Below are positions 36,706 to 45,128 of a stretch of DNA of 64,000 bases, one piece after another (within the stretch, counting starts at the first letter, position 1; each line of letters begins with the position of its first letter). Position numbers and translations under genes: made by a program. The notes below the pieces were generated by a model. That model saw only the letters and a program-made list of their open reading frames with translations. It did not search any database and was not told the origin of the DNA. The stretch covers positions 1 through 64,000 of the forward strand of contig NZ_JAAXLS010000019.1 in NCBI RefSeq assembly GCF_012328925.1, read 5' to 3'. Origin of the DNA: Amycolatopsis acididurans (GTDB lineage Bacteria; Actinomycetota; Actinomycetes; Mycobacteriales; Pseudonocardiaceae).

Positions 36706-36710
36706 GGGCG

Positions 36711-37088
36711 TCAGTCCCGTTCGACGTCGCGGAGCAGGGCGCGCAACGTCCGTTCGTCGGAGCGCGAGAGGTTCGAGACGAACCGGGCGAGCACCCGTGC
36801 CCGGTCCGGGTAGGCGTCCAGCAGCTTGCCCATCCGGCGGGCGGCCATCCCGGCCTCGTCCTCGACCGGAGCGTAGACGTAGGAACGGCCCTGCTTCTCC
36901 CGGGTCACCGCACCCTTGTCGTAGAGCCGGGTCAGGATCGTGACCACCGTGGTGTAAGCGAGCTCACCACCGATGCTCTGCTGCACCTCGGCCGCCGTCG
37001 CCGGCCGGTGCCCGCTCCACAAAGCCGCCAGCACCTCCGTCTCCAGCTCGCCCGGTGCACGCCGATGTCCGCCACCCCGCCTTGCCAT
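36711..37088 (-). CDS. BlaI/MecI/CopY family transcriptional repressor
   Basis: A 125-residue winged-helix repressor. LETEVLAALWSGHRPATAAE and LAYTTVVTILTRLYDKGAVT (recognition helix) followed by GRSYVYAPVEDEAGMAARRM are the family pattern. The C-terminus gives the dimer interface (FVSNLSRSDERTLRALL). It is the first gene of the pair with the M56 peptidase. The palindrome at 33950-33967 is a candidate target; no matching TACA/TGTA palindrome is visible just upstream of its own start. Confidence 0.92.
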   Translation of the reverse strand: MARRGGGHRRAPGELETEVLAALWSGHRPATAAEVQQSIGGELAYTTVVTILTRLYDKGAVTREKQGRSYVYAPVEDEAGMAARRMGKLLDAYPDRARVLARFVSNLSRSDERTLRALLRDVERD

Positions 37089-37143
37089 ACAGCGAATCTA
37101 CCGCACGCGGAAAATGACCTTCGAATTCCTTCCATTTAGGATC

Positions 37144-37176
37144 ATGTTATAGGTCTGTTATTGCTCCGTTATTCGT
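37144..37176. promoter_or_regulatory. Three 11-bp direct repeats (OmpR/PhoP-type site)
   Basis: ATGTTATAGGT (37144-37154), CTGTTATTGCT (37155-37165) and CCGTTATTCGT (37166-37176) share GTTAT in perfect 11-bp phase. They lie 75 bp upstream of the TTG of the secreted protein gene and 56 bp upstream of the BlaI gene start. Tandem 11-bp half-sites are the usual binding pattern of OmpR-family response regulators. The regulator is not in this window. Confidence 0.55.
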
Positions 37177-37250
37177 GCTAGCGTTCGCGTCCAGTTCGAC
37201 CAGGGGGACGGAAAAACGCCGCAAGGCACGACCCTCAAGGAGAAAAACCC

Positions 37251-38513
37251 TTGCCAACCCGACACGGGCGCCATCGGGCGCGGCCCATCCGCCGCACTCT
37301 TCTCGGCACATTCGTACTCGCTGCTTTACTCACCGTATCCGCTTTGTTGATCGCACATCCGGCGGGCACGGGAAATGTCGTCACCGCCGCGGATACGAAA
37401 GCACCCGCCCCGGCCGCCGCTTCGCCCACACCTGCGAAACCCAAACCCCGCAAACGTGATCAGCCGCCCGCCGCGCCGGGCACGAATCCCAACTGCACAC
37501 TGACCGTTCCGGCGAATCCGCTCTCGGCGGCCGGGCTGGCCGCGCCGTACGTGCTGAGCGGCACCGAGCCCGGCGGCGCCTGCCACGAGACCAACGCCGC
37601 GCAGTCGGCCTTCGTCGAGGCCACGATCATCGATCCGGCCACGGGCAAGCTGTCGGTGTACCGGCCGCTCGTGATCGACCGCGGCACCCAGCCCGCCGTC
37701 GCGCCGGTCGCGCCCACGCTGCCCGCCGGTGCCGTGGTCGGCGTCTGGTTCGGCTTCAACGGCGACGTGCTCACCCTGCGCGGAGAGGGAAACGCGCTGC
37801 GCGACGGCGCCTGCGTCAACGGCGCACCCGGATCGCCGTTCGGCCAGTTCGGTTACTGCGGTGCCACGGCGTTCTTCAAGGCCGCCAACGCGGCGATCGG
37901 CACCGGCATGCTGACGATTCCGCCGCTGGCCACGGGCGCGGACGGACAGCCTTGTCCGACGGTGCGCGATTTCGGCGTCGTGGACCAGGATCAGAGCGAC
38001 AACGTCACGACCACCTACGTCGCCACCGCCGACGGCCGCACCGCCCAAGCCGGCACGGGTGCGGGCACCACGCTGGTCAACGGCAGCGACAACCGGCTGC
38101 TGAACGCGTTCATCGACCCGGCGCTGGGCTGCACGTCGTTCACCGCACCCGATCTGACGGTCGGTGGCGCGCCTGGCACAGCGCTGGCCCTCGACGAACT
38201 GCAGGCGGCCGCCCATCAGGGCGCACCGGTCGCACTGGTGCCGCCCAACGACCCGATGACGCTGATCGACGGACAGCCGAGTGTGACGAAGACCAACCTG
38301 TACCGAGCGGGCGTCGACCAGCCCGCGCTGGCCACCGCGTCCCAGACGGCGCAGGCCTACTGCACGAACCTGCGGACCGTGGGCACAGCACGGCTGGCCA
38401 CGGACAACGCCCTGTTCGCACAGGCCAAATCTCCCGATGCGGGCGTGCCACTGAGCACGTTCCTGACCCAGCGATTGCAGGCAGCCCTGCAGCTGCTGAA
38501 CTGCCAGGGCTGA
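37251..38513 (+). CDS. Secreted protein of unknown function
   Basis: A 420-residue protein that I do not recognise. It has a signal peptide (RRTLLGTFVLAALLTVSALL), a Pro/Lys linker (APAAASPTPAKPKPRKRDQP) and an extracellular domain with eight cysteines (for example NCTLTV, GACHET, GACVNG, YCGATA, PCPTVR, GCTSFT, YCTNLR and a final NCQG), suggesting four disulphides. The TTG start is supported by AAGGAG upstream. It follows the 11-bp repeats that may control it and ends at a strong bidirectional hairpin. Confidence 0.75.
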   Translation: MPTRHGRHRARPIRRTLLGTFVLAALLTVSALLIAHPAGTGNVVTAADTKAPAPAAASPTPAKPKPRKRDQPPAAPGTNPNCTLTVPANPLSAAGLAAPYVLSGTEPGGACHETNAAQSAFVEATIIDPATGKLSVYRPLVIDRGTQPAVAPVAPTLPAGAVVGVWFGFNGDVLTLRGEGNALRDGACVNGAPGSPFGQFGYCGATAFFKAANAAIGTGMLTIPPLATGADGQPCPTVRDFGVVDQDQSDNVTTTYVATADGRTAQAGTGAGTTLVNGSDNRLLNAFIDPALGCTSFTAPDLTVGGAPGTALALDELQAAAHQGAPVALVPPNDPMTLIDGQPSVTKTNLYRAGVDQPALATASQTAQAYCTNLRTVGTARLATDNALFAQAKSPDAGVPLSTFLTQRLQAALQLLNCQG

Positions 38514-38520
38514 GAGGGGC

Positions 38521-38558
38521 GTGACGGTGCCGGCGGTGTCCCCCGCCGGCACCGTCAC
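38521..38558. terminator. Bidirectional terminator
   Basis: A perfect 16-bp stem (38521-38536 with 38543-38558) closes a 6-nt loop between the convergent stops at 38513 and 38563. Confidence 0.85.
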
Positions 38559-38562
38559 CCGC

Positions 38563-39795
38563 TCAGTGCAGGGCGCTTCCGGCCTGCCACTGCGACCAGC
38601 TCAGTTCCCAGTCGCCGTAGGTGTCGTAGATCGGCAGCTGCGGGCCACCGGAGTTGGTCACCTCGACCACGTCACCCAAGCCGAACTGGCCGAAGAACGC
38701 CTGCGCGTTTTCCGGGCTCAGGTTGATACAGCCGTGCGAGACGTTCGAGCTTCCCTGCTCCCCCACGGTGTTCGGGTTCTCGTGCACGAACTCGCCGTCG
38801 TTGGAGATCCGCTCCGCCCAGTATTCGGTCGAACGGTACGCACCGGGCGCCGGCGGGCAGAGTCCGTAGGTGCACGAGTCCATCACGACCTGCTGCTGCT
38901 TGTCGGAAATCACGTGCGGCCCGACGTGGGTGGGCGTGGAGTCCTTGCCGATGCTGATCGGCATGCTGCCGACCTGCGTGCCGTTGTGCAGGATCTGCAT
39001 CTGCTCGGTGTTGCCGTCGGCCTTGGCGATCCACGAGTCGTGGATCCGGTAGGTCACGGACCTGTCGGTCTGCCCGTACACCCCGCCGCCGAGGTCGACG
39101 CCGTACAGATCCGCGGCCAGCGTGATCGTCGTGCCCGCCTGCCAGTACGTGGGCGGCCGGTAGTGCACGGTCTTGTTGTCGATCCAGTGCCAGCTGCCCT
39201 GCTGCGGCGGGTTCGTGGTCACCTTCAGCGCCTTCTCCACCGCGGCCCGGTCGGTGACGGCGTGGTCGAAGGACACGCCGATGATCTGCCCGACGCCGAA
39301 CGTCGCCCCGGCGCCCGGTGGCGCGGGCGTCATCGCCGGATACGCCTGCGCGGCCGGAGTCAGCGTGTGCAGGGTTCCGTTCTGCTCCACCGGTTTACCG
39401 TCGGTACCGGTCGCGTCGGCGACCACCGAGTAGGTCGCGCCGTAGCCCAGCGGCTCGTTCGAGGTCCAGCGCGTGCCGTCCGCGGAAAGCGTGCCACCGA
39501 CGGCGTTTCCCTTCGCCGTGTTGGTCACGGTCACCTTGGTGAGCTTGCCGTTCGCCGCGGTCACGACGACCGGTGTGCGGGGATTGAGAGCCGTGGCGTT
39601 ATTGTCCGAAATAGTCACCGACGCCACCGGCGGGGGTGTTGTCGAAGTTGCCGGATTCGGTGCGGTCGCGGGGGTTTGCGAGGTACACGCGGAAAGGGCC
39701 GCCAGGCTCGCGGCTACCAGAGCCAGGGCTGCTTTGGTCTTCTTCGTGGGCACGAAGAGACAGACGCGGCGGGGCGGGCGGCGTTGCGTCGACAT
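38563..39795 (-). CDS. L,D-transpeptidase lipoprotein (LdtMt2-like)
   Basis: A 410-residue lipoprotein with lipobox ALSAC after a hydrophobic signal. Two Ig-like domains follow (from about residues 50 and 150, for example ATALNPRTPVVVTAANGK), then a YkuD catalytic domain with VSHGCINLSPENAQAFF, whose Cys is the nucleophile forming 3-3 peptidoglycan crosslinks. The C-terminal YGDWELSWSQWQAG tail is typical of LdtMt2. I chose the ATG at 39795 with AAGGA eight bases upstream; earlier ATGs at 39810 and 39822 are less well placed. It is divergent from the MgtA gene. Confidence 0.94.
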   Translation of the reverse strand: MSTQRRPPRRVCLFVPTKKTKAALALVAASLAALSACTSQTPATAPNPATSTTPPPVASVTISDNNATALNPRTPVVVTAANGKLTKVTVTNTAKGNAVGGTLSADGTRWTSNEPLGYGATYSVVADATGTDGKPVEQNGTLHTLTPAAQAYPAMTPAPPGAGATFGVGQIIGVSFDHAVTDRAAVEKALKVTTNPPQQGSWHWIDNKTVHYRPPTYWQAGTTITLAADLYGVDLGGGVYGQTDRSVTYRIHDSWIAKADGNTEQMQILHNGTQVGSMPISIGKDSTPTHVGPHVISDKQQQVVMDSCTYGLCPPAPGAYRSTEYWAERISNDGEFVHENPNTVGEQGSSNVSHGCINLSPENAQAFFGQFGLGDVVEVTNSGGPQLPIYDTYGDWELSWSQWQAGSALH

Positions 39796-39995
39796 CTCGT
39801 ATTCCTTCATCCGGGTGGCCACGGCAGCCGACCATCCTCAATGGACTGAACTGCCCGCGTGCGGCGCCGTGCGGCATCGCGAGGGCCTATCGGCTACCGA
39901 TCAGTGCCATTGTGCCCTCATCGATCCGCACCGTGACGTGGTGGTGTGGGCCGGTGAGCATAACCACACCGGCACGCGGTGCGGTCGAGCCCGGG

Positions 39996-42647
39996 GTGGA
40001 GGTCGCCACAGCGGGCACGTTACCGGTCGAGCGGGTCCTGGACGGCCTGCACACCGCCGGTGGCGGCCTGACCTCCTCCGAAGCCGCCGCGCGGCTGGCC
40101 ACCCTCGGCCCGAACACGGTCGTCTCGCACCGCGCCCGCCCGTGGCTGGTGCTGTGGCATCAGCTGCGCTCGCCGCTGCTGGGCCTGCTGCTGGCCGCGG
40201 TCATCGCGTCGTACTTCGTGGGCGAGCGCAGCGACGCGATCATCATCGGGGTCATCGTGGTGCTCTCGGTCGGGCTCGGCTTCGCCAACGAGTACCGCGC
40301 GGAGAAGGCCGCCGAGGCGCTGCACTCGAAGATCCGGCACGAGGCCGTCGTCATCCGCGACGGCACGCCCCGCCACGTCGACGTGACCACGCTCGTGCCG
40401 GGTGACCTGGTCGAACTGCGGCTCGGCAACGTCGTTCCGGCCGACATCCGCCTGCTGTCGGTGGCCGAACTGGCCTGCGACGAATCGGTGCTGACCGGCG
40501 AATCCCTGCCCGCGGAGAAGAACACCGCCACGGTCGCACCCGGCACCCCGCTGGCCGAGATGTCCGGCTGCGCGCTCATGGGCACCGTCGTGCACGCCGG
40601 CGAGGGACGCGGGATCGTGGTGGAGACCGGGTCGCGCACCGAGTTCGGGCGTATCGCCGCCGGTCTGGGCACACGACGCTCCGACACCGAGTTCCAGATC
40701 GGGCTGCGCCGCTTCTCGCTGCTGCTCGTCCGGGTCGCGGCGGTGCTGACCACCTCCATCTTCGTGATCAACGTGGTGCTGCAGCGGCCGGTCATCGACG
40801 CGTTGCTGTTCTCCCTCGCGATCGCCGTCGGCATCACGCCCCAGCTGCTGCCCGCCGTCGTCTCGACCAGCCTCGCCGCCGGGTCACGGCAGCTGGCCAA
40901 GCGCAAGGTGCTGGTCAAACGGCTGGTGTGTATCGAGGACCTCGGCGACGTCGACGTGTTGTTCACGGACAAGACCGGCACCCTGACCGAGGGCCGGATC
41001 AGTTTCATGCGGGCGGTGGGCACCGACGGCGCGCCCTCGGACGACACGGTGCGCTGGGGCCTGCTGTGCAGCAACCCCGACGGCGACCCGCTCGACACCG
41101 CACTGTGGGAGTCGCCGGCCGCGCACCGGTTCGACACCGCGGGCTGGCGCAAGATCGCCGAACTGCCCTTCGATCACGAACGCCGGATGGCGTCCGTACT
41201 GGTCGAGGGCGAGGGCAGGATGCTGGTGACGAAGGGTGCGCCCGAGGCCGTACTGGCGCGGTGCTCCGACGTGCCGCCGTCCGCGCGGACGGCGCTCGAC
41301 GCGGAGTTCGCGGCCGGTAACCGGGTCGTCGCCGTCGCGGTGCGGCCCGCCACCGGCTCCGCCGTCACCGCCGCCGACGAACGCGATCTGCGGCTGGTCG
41401 GCTTGCTGGTCTTCCTCGACGCACCCAAGCGGGGAGCCGCCGACGCGCTGCGGCGGCTGGCCGGGCTCGGCATCGACGTCAAGATCGTGACCGGCGACAA
41501 CCCCGCCGTCGCGGTCAAGGTGTGCGAGGAACTCGGCCTGCCGGTCAAGGGCACGCTCACCGGTCCCGACCTCGACAAGCTCGACGACGAGCAGCTCGCC
41601 CGGGCGCTGCCCGAGACGACCGTGTTCGCGCGGGTCAGCCCCGAGCACAAGGCCAGGGTCGTGCGCGTCCAGCGCCGCGCCGGCGTCGACATCGCGTTCC
41701 TCGGCGACGGCGTCAACGACGCGCTCGCGCTGCACGCCGCCGACGTCGGCATCTCCGTGGACTCCGCGACCGACGTCGCCAAGGACTCCGCGGACGTGAT
41801 CCTGCTGGAGAAGGACCTGCACGTGCTGGCCGACGGTGTCCGGGAAGGGCGGCGCATCTTCGCGAACACGATGAAATATGTCCTGATGGGTACCTCGAGC
41901 AACTTCGGCAACATGTTCAGCGCCGCCGGGGCGTCGCTGTTCCTGGGATTCCTGCCGATGCTGCCGTCGCAGATCCTGCTCAACAACCTGCTCTACGACA
42001 CCAGCCAGCTCGCGATCCCCACCGACGAGGTCGACGCCGAGCAGGTGGCCAGGCCCGCGCGCTGGGACATCGGCTTCATCCGGCGGTTCATGCTCTGCTT
42101 CGGCCCGATCAGCTCGGTGTTCGACTTCGCGACGTTCGGGGTCATGCTGTGGGTGTTCCACGCCGGGCCGCCGGAGTTCCGCACCGGCTGGTTCGTCGAA
42201 TCGCTGGCGACGCAGACGCTGGTGCTCTTCGCCATCCGTACCCGGCGGATCCCGTTCTTCCGTAGCAGGCCGAGCGTTCCGTTGCTGCTGGCCGCGCTCG
42301 GGGTGGTGCTCGTCGGCGCGGTGCTGCCCGCCACCCCGCTGGCCGCCGACCTCGGTTTCCAGCCACTGCCGTTCGGGTTCTTCGCCGCGCTGGCGCTGAT
42401 GGTGGTGTGCTACCTGGCGCTCGTCGAACTCGGGAAGCGCTTGTTCTACCGCAGGCCCGCGCCGCCCAGCGCACCGAAGACGCGGCCGCACTCCCGCCGG
42501 GTGCGCCGCCGGGCCGCACGGTTCACCACGGCACGGCCCAGCCCGGCGCCGGTCAAACGGTCTGCCTCAGGTCCTGGCGGACGCGCGGGAGGACGTGCCC
42601 GGCGAAGCGGCGCATCTCGCTCTCCAACGGCTGGAACCAGAGCATGA
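39996..42647 (+). CDS. mgtA: Magnesium-translocating P-type ATPase
   Basis: An 883-residue P3B-type ATPase importing Mg2+. The N-terminal cation-ATPase domain is GLTSSEAAARLATLGPN. TGES in the actuator (LACDESVLTGESLPAEKN), the phosphorylated Asp325 in LFTDKTGTLTEG and the GDGVND hinge (AFLGDGVNDALAL) are intact. Transmembrane segments lie at about 55-100, 240-290 and 650-850. The start is uncertain: GTG 39996 is preferred, GTG 39954 possible. An inverted repeat GGTGTGG/CCACACC (39943-39949 and 39964-39970) lies just upstream and could act as operator or mRNA hairpin. The C-terminus has a basic, low-complexity extension of about 65 residues. Confidence 0.9.
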   Translation: MEVATAGTLPVERVLDGLHTAGGGLTSSEAAARLATLGPNTVVSHRARPWLVLWHQLRSPLLGLLLAAVIASYFVGERSDAIIIGVIVVLSVGLGFANEYRAEKAAEALHSKIRHEAVVIRDGTPRHVDVTTLVPGDLVELRLGNVVPADIRLLSVAELACDESVLTGESLPAEKNTATVAPGTPLAEMSGCALMGTVVHAGEGRGIVVETGSRTEFGRIAAGLGTRRSDTEFQIGLRRFSLLLVRVAAVLTTSIFVINVVLQRPVIDALLFSLAIAVGITPQLLPAVVSTSLAAGSRQLAKRKVLVKRLVCIEDLGDVDVLFTDKTGTLTEGRISFMRAVGTDGAPSDDTVRWGLLCSNPDGDPLDTALWESPAAHRFDTAGWRKIAELPFDHERRMASVLVEGEGRMLVTKGAPEAVLARCSDVPPSARTALDAEFAAGNRVVAVAVRPATGSAVTAADERDLRLVGLLVFLDAPKRGAADALRRLAGLGIDVKIVTGDNPAVAVKVCEELGLPVKGTLTGPDLDKLDDEQLARALPETTVFARVSPEHKARVVRVQRRAGVDIAFLGDGVNDALALHAADVGISVDSATDVAKDSADVILLEKDLHVLADGVREGRRIFANTMKYVLMGTSSNFGNMFSAAGASLFLGFLPMLPSQILLNNLLYDTSQLAIPTDEVDAEQVARPARWDIGFIRRFMLCFGPISSVFDFATFGVMLWVFHAGPPEFRTGWFVESLATQTLVLFAIRTRRIPFFRSRPSVPLLLAALGVVLVGAVLPATPLAADLGFQPLPFGFFAALALMVVCYLALVELGKRLFYRRPAPPSAPKTRPHSRRVRRRAARFTTARPSPAPVKRSASGPGGRAGGRARRSGASRSPTAGTRA

Positions 42648-42693
42648 ACGTCTCGCCGCCGGGTTCGGTCCACTCGCGGATGCGCCGGGCCAC
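42553..42693 (-). pseudogene. C-terminal remnant of an LLM-class flavin-dependent oxidoreductase
   Basis: On the minus strand a 46-residue frame reads GGETFMLWFQPLESEMRRFA and then GHVLPRVRQDL before a stop. This matches the C-terminal end of luciferase-like monooxygenases (a Phe-x-Leu-Trp-Phe strand followed by the last helix with V-L-P-x-x-R). The frame has a TGA eight codons before the GTG at 42693 and no upstream domain, so the gene is broken. It lies just downstream of the FCD regulator gene. The mgtA 3' end overlaps it. Confidence 0.4.
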
Positions 42694-42795
42694 CGTGCTC
42701 CCGCGATGCGGACTTCAGCCCCGCAACGCGATCCACTCCCCGAACAGGTCAAGCGCCGCGGGATGCCGCTGTTCACACCGAGGGTCCGGGGCGGC

Positions 42796-43509
42796 TCAGC
42801 CGTGGTCGGCGGAGGCCTCGTAGAAACCGGAGATGTGGTTGGCGACCTCGTTCGCGGCGCGGGAGGCGTCCCGGCCTTCGATGGCGTCCACGATCCATTG
42901 GTGCTCGGCCGCCAGCCGGGCGGCCGTGCCGGGCCAGCCGCTCCGCCGGCCATATCCGGTGCGCATCCCGGTTTTCATCGCGGCTTCGAGCGTGCCCAGC
43001 AGGAAGGCCGCGAGCCCGTTCCGGCCCGCGTCGGCGAGGCGGAGGTGGAACTCGCAGTCCAGGTCGCCGAATTCGGCTGGTGTGATCCCGGGACGGCGCA
43101 TGTCCGCGGCCACCCGCCGCAGCCGTTCCAGATCCTCGGGTGTCGCATCGAGCGCGGCCTGCGCCGCGGACGCGCACTCCAGATCCACGCGGATCGACAC
43201 CAGATCCGCGACCGTGAAACCGGCCAGCGACATGTGCAGCCGGAGCAGGTTGCCGAGCGCCTGCGAATGCGGGCCGCGGACGATCTTGCCGCCGGCGGCA
43301 GGCGATTCGATGAGTCCCACCGATTCCAGCGCACCCAGCGCCTGGCGCACCTGTCCGGCACTCATGCCGAGCGTGCGCGCGAGTTGCCGCTCGGAAGGCA
43401 GGCGATCACCCACGCGCAGCTCAGAGCGCACGATCCAGTCCTGCACGGCGGCCACGACCTCGCCGCGCGGTCTGAGGTAGAGCACCTCGGCCGGCTCTGG
43501 CTCACCCAT
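42796..43509 (-). CDS. FadR/GntR family (FCD) transcriptional regulator, copy 1
   Basis: A 237-residue repressor. The winged-helix domain (GEVVAAVQDWIVRSELRVGD, LPSERQLARTLGMSAGQVRQ) occupies about residues 10-75. The FCD ligand domain follows (LVSIRVDLECASAAQAALDA, FGDLDCEFHLRLADAG with metal ligands Asp and His, and AEHQWIVDAIEGRDASRAAN). The promoter at 43546-43574 contains a TGGTCCGACCA palindrome, so it is probably autoregulated. It flanks the acyl-CoA mutase operon and likely controls it together with copy 2. The ligand is probably an organic acid or its CoA thioester. Confidence 0.92.
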   Translation of the reverse strand: MGEPEPAEVLYLRPRGEVVAAVQDWIVRSELRVGDRLPSERQLARTLGMSAGQVRQALGALESVGLIESPAAGGKIVRGPHSQALGNLLRLHMSLAGFTVADLVSIRVDLECASAAQAALDATPEDLERLRRVAADMRRPGITPAEFGDLDCEFHLRLADAGRNGLAAFLLGTLEAAMKTGMRTGYGRRSGWPGTAARLAAEHQWIVDAIEGRDASRAANEVANHISGFYEASADHG

Positions 43510-43545
43510 CGAAAAGTCGCCTCCCCGACAGCGCGGATTTACGCG

Positions 43546-43574
43546 AGCCTAACTCGACCGTGGTCCGACCACAA
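43546..43574 (-). promoter_or_regulatory. Promoter and operator of FCD regulator copy 1
   Basis: On the minus strand TTGTGG (43574-43569), a 17-bp spacer and TAGGCT (43551-43546) form a sigma-70-like promoter. The perfect palindrome TGGTC-C-GACCA (43561-43571) overlaps the -35 and spacer. TGGT-N3-ACCA is the known FadR/LldR-type operator pattern. Confidence 0.7.
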
Positions 43575-43584
43575 TGAGGACTGC

Positions 43585-44661
43585 TCAGGTGAGCACGAGA
43601 TCGTCCGCGAGCGGAGCGAAGAAGCCGGCGACGTCGGCGTCGGCGACGGCCGCCAGATCCGGTGGAACCCACAACGGCCTGCGGTCCTTGTCGATGATCG
43701 CCGCGCGGATCCCCTCCGCGAGGTCCGGGTGTGCGAGAAACCGGCTGCACAGCCGGTAATCCTGGCGAAGGCACTCCTCGATCCCGGTCATCGACCGCGC
43801 CGTCCCCATCGCCACCGCCGTCACCTTCACCGCGGTCGGCGACGCCGCCTTGATCCTGGCCGCCGCGGCGCGGGCCGCTTCCTCGGGACGGGCGGCGAGA
43901 CGCCGGACGACGGCCTCGACGTCGCCGCCGTAGCAGGCATCCACCCACTCCCGCGAGGCCGCGAGCCGCCCCGGTAGCGCGGGCCGCGCGTACTGGGCCA
44001 CCGTCGCCTCGATCTGGCCGCCGGCGGCCAGATCGGCGACCAACCCCGGCAACCGCGTCGGGTCGGCAATGTGATCGGCCAGTCCACAGTAGACAGCGTC
44101 GTCGGGTCCGATCCGGTCGCCGGTCAGGGCGAGATGCGCGCCGGTCTCGCCCGGCGCCCCGGACAGCAGCAAAGTGCCCCCGACATCCGGTGCGAGGCCG
44201 ATCGCGACCTCCGGCATGGCCACCACCACGCGCTCGCTGACGATCCGCACGGCGGCGTGGCAGCCGATGCCCACGCCGCCGCCCATCGTGATCCCGTCCA
44301 TGATCGTGACGACCGGCTTCGGGTACCGCGCCAGCCGCGCGTCGAGCCTGTACTCCTCGCGCCACAGCCGCCGCGCGAGTGCCGCATCGCCGCCCGCGGA
44401 GCGGTACACCACGCCGAGGTCACCACCGGCGCAGAAGGCCCGATCCCCCACCGCGTCCAGGAGCACGGCACGCACCCGAGGATCGTCTTCCCACGCGTCG
44501 AGCGCCGCGAGCATCGCCTGCATCATGCGCAGGTCCAGCGCGTTCAGCGCACGTGGCCGGTTGAGCGTGAGCCTGCCGAGCACTCCCTCCCGGCGGGCGA
44601 GAACCGGCGCGGCGGCGCCGGACGAATTCCCGGCTGGTTCTTGCTCTCCTCGTACGACCAT
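43585..44661 (-). CDS. 3-hydroxyisobutyryl-CoA hydrolase (enoyl-CoA hydratase/isomerase family)
   Basis: A 358-residue crotonase-superfamily hydrolase. LNRPRALNALDLRMMQAML, FCAGGDLGVVY, DGITMGGGVGIGCHAAVRI and AMPEVAIGLAPDVGG (with the catalytic Glu and Asp of the HIBCH group) are clear, and the C-terminal half is HIBCH-like (EECLRQDYRLCSRFL). It normally releases 3-hydroxyisobutyrate in valine breakdown. Divergent from the mutase operon with only 17 bp between starts, it may instead act on hydroxyacyl-CoAs of that pathway. I chose the ATG at 44661, seven bases after TATGAC, implying a leaderless mRNA. Confidence 0.88.
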   Translation of the reverse strand: MVVRGEQEPAGNSSGAAAPVLARREGVLGRLTLNRPRALNALDLRMMQAMLAALDAWEDDPRVRAVLLDAVGDRAFCAGGDLGVVYRSAGGDAALARRLWREEYRLDARLARYPKPVVTIMDGITMGGGVGIGCHAAVRIVSERVVVAMPEVAIGLAPDVGGTLLLSGAPGETGAHLALTGDRIGPDDAVYCGLADHIADPTRLPGLVADLAAGGQIEATVAQYARPALPGRLAASREWVDACYGGDVEAVVRRLAARPEEAARAAAARIKAASPTAVKVTAVAMGTARSMTGIEECLRQDYRLCSRFLAHPDLAEGIRAAIIDKDRRPLWVPPDLAAVADADVAGFFAPLADDLVLT

Positions 44662-44664
44662 GCC

Positions 44665-44677
44665 TATGGTCATACCA
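44665..44677. promoter_or_regulatory. Bidirectional promoter with FCD operator for the mutase operon and hydrolase gene
   Basis: TATGGT (44665-44670, plus) lies eight bases before the ATG at 44679, and TATGAC (44674-44669, minus) lies seven bases before the ATG at 44661. The hexamers overlap. The palindrome TGGTCATACCA (44667-44677) covers both, so one FCD dimer could shut both leaderless transcripts. TTGCTC at 44641-44646 is a weak plus-strand -35 with an 18-bp spacer. Confidence 0.65.
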
Positions 44678-44678
44678 C

Positions 44679-45128
44679 ATGGCTGTCGTACCAGACCTCG
44701 GAGTTGAGATGGACACAAGCGAGGAGCCGACCCGCGTGATGCTGGCGAAAATCGGCCTCGACGGGCACGACCGCGGCGTCAAGGTCGTCGCCAGGACCCT
44801 GCGGGACGCCGGCATGGAAGTCATCTACACGGGCCTGCACCGCAGCCCGGAACAGGTGCTGGAAGCGGCGGTCCAGGAGGACGTGGACGTGCTGGGGGTC
44901 AGCCTGCTGTCCGGCGCCCACATGCCGATCTTCACGCGGATCTTCCAGCTGATCGACGCGATGCCGCAGCCGCCGCGGTTCGCGGTCGTCGCGGGCGGCG
45001 TGATGCCCGACGAGGACGTGGACGAGCTCAAGAAGATGGGCGTGGCCGAGGTGCTCGGGCAGGACACCACTCCGGACACGATCGTCGGGCGGATCCGCGA
45101 GCTGACCGCACTCGCGAGGGAGGCGTGA
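44679..45128 (+). CDS. hcmB: Acyl-CoA mutase small subunit, B12-binding (HcmB-like)
   Basis: A 149-residue cobalamin-binding protein. The base-off/His-on motif is Asp28-x-His30-x-x-Gly33 (IGLDGHDRGVKV), followed by VDVLGVSLLSGAH and VVAGGVMPDEDVDELKKMGV of the Rossmann fold. It is the small partner of the large subunit at 47483, as in HCM and ICM, where the domains are separate chains. ATG 44679 fits a leaderless message; ATG 44709 with GGAG upstream is an alternative. It heads the operon and overlaps the ligase start (ATGA). Confidence 0.92.
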   Translation: MAVVPDLGVEMDTSEEPTRVMLAKIGLDGHDRGVKVVARTLRDAGMEVIYTGLHRSPEQVLEAAVQEDVDVLGVSLLSGAHMPIFTRIFQLIDAMPQPPRFAVVAGGVMPDEDVDELKKMGVAEVLGQDTTPDTIVGRIRELTALAREA

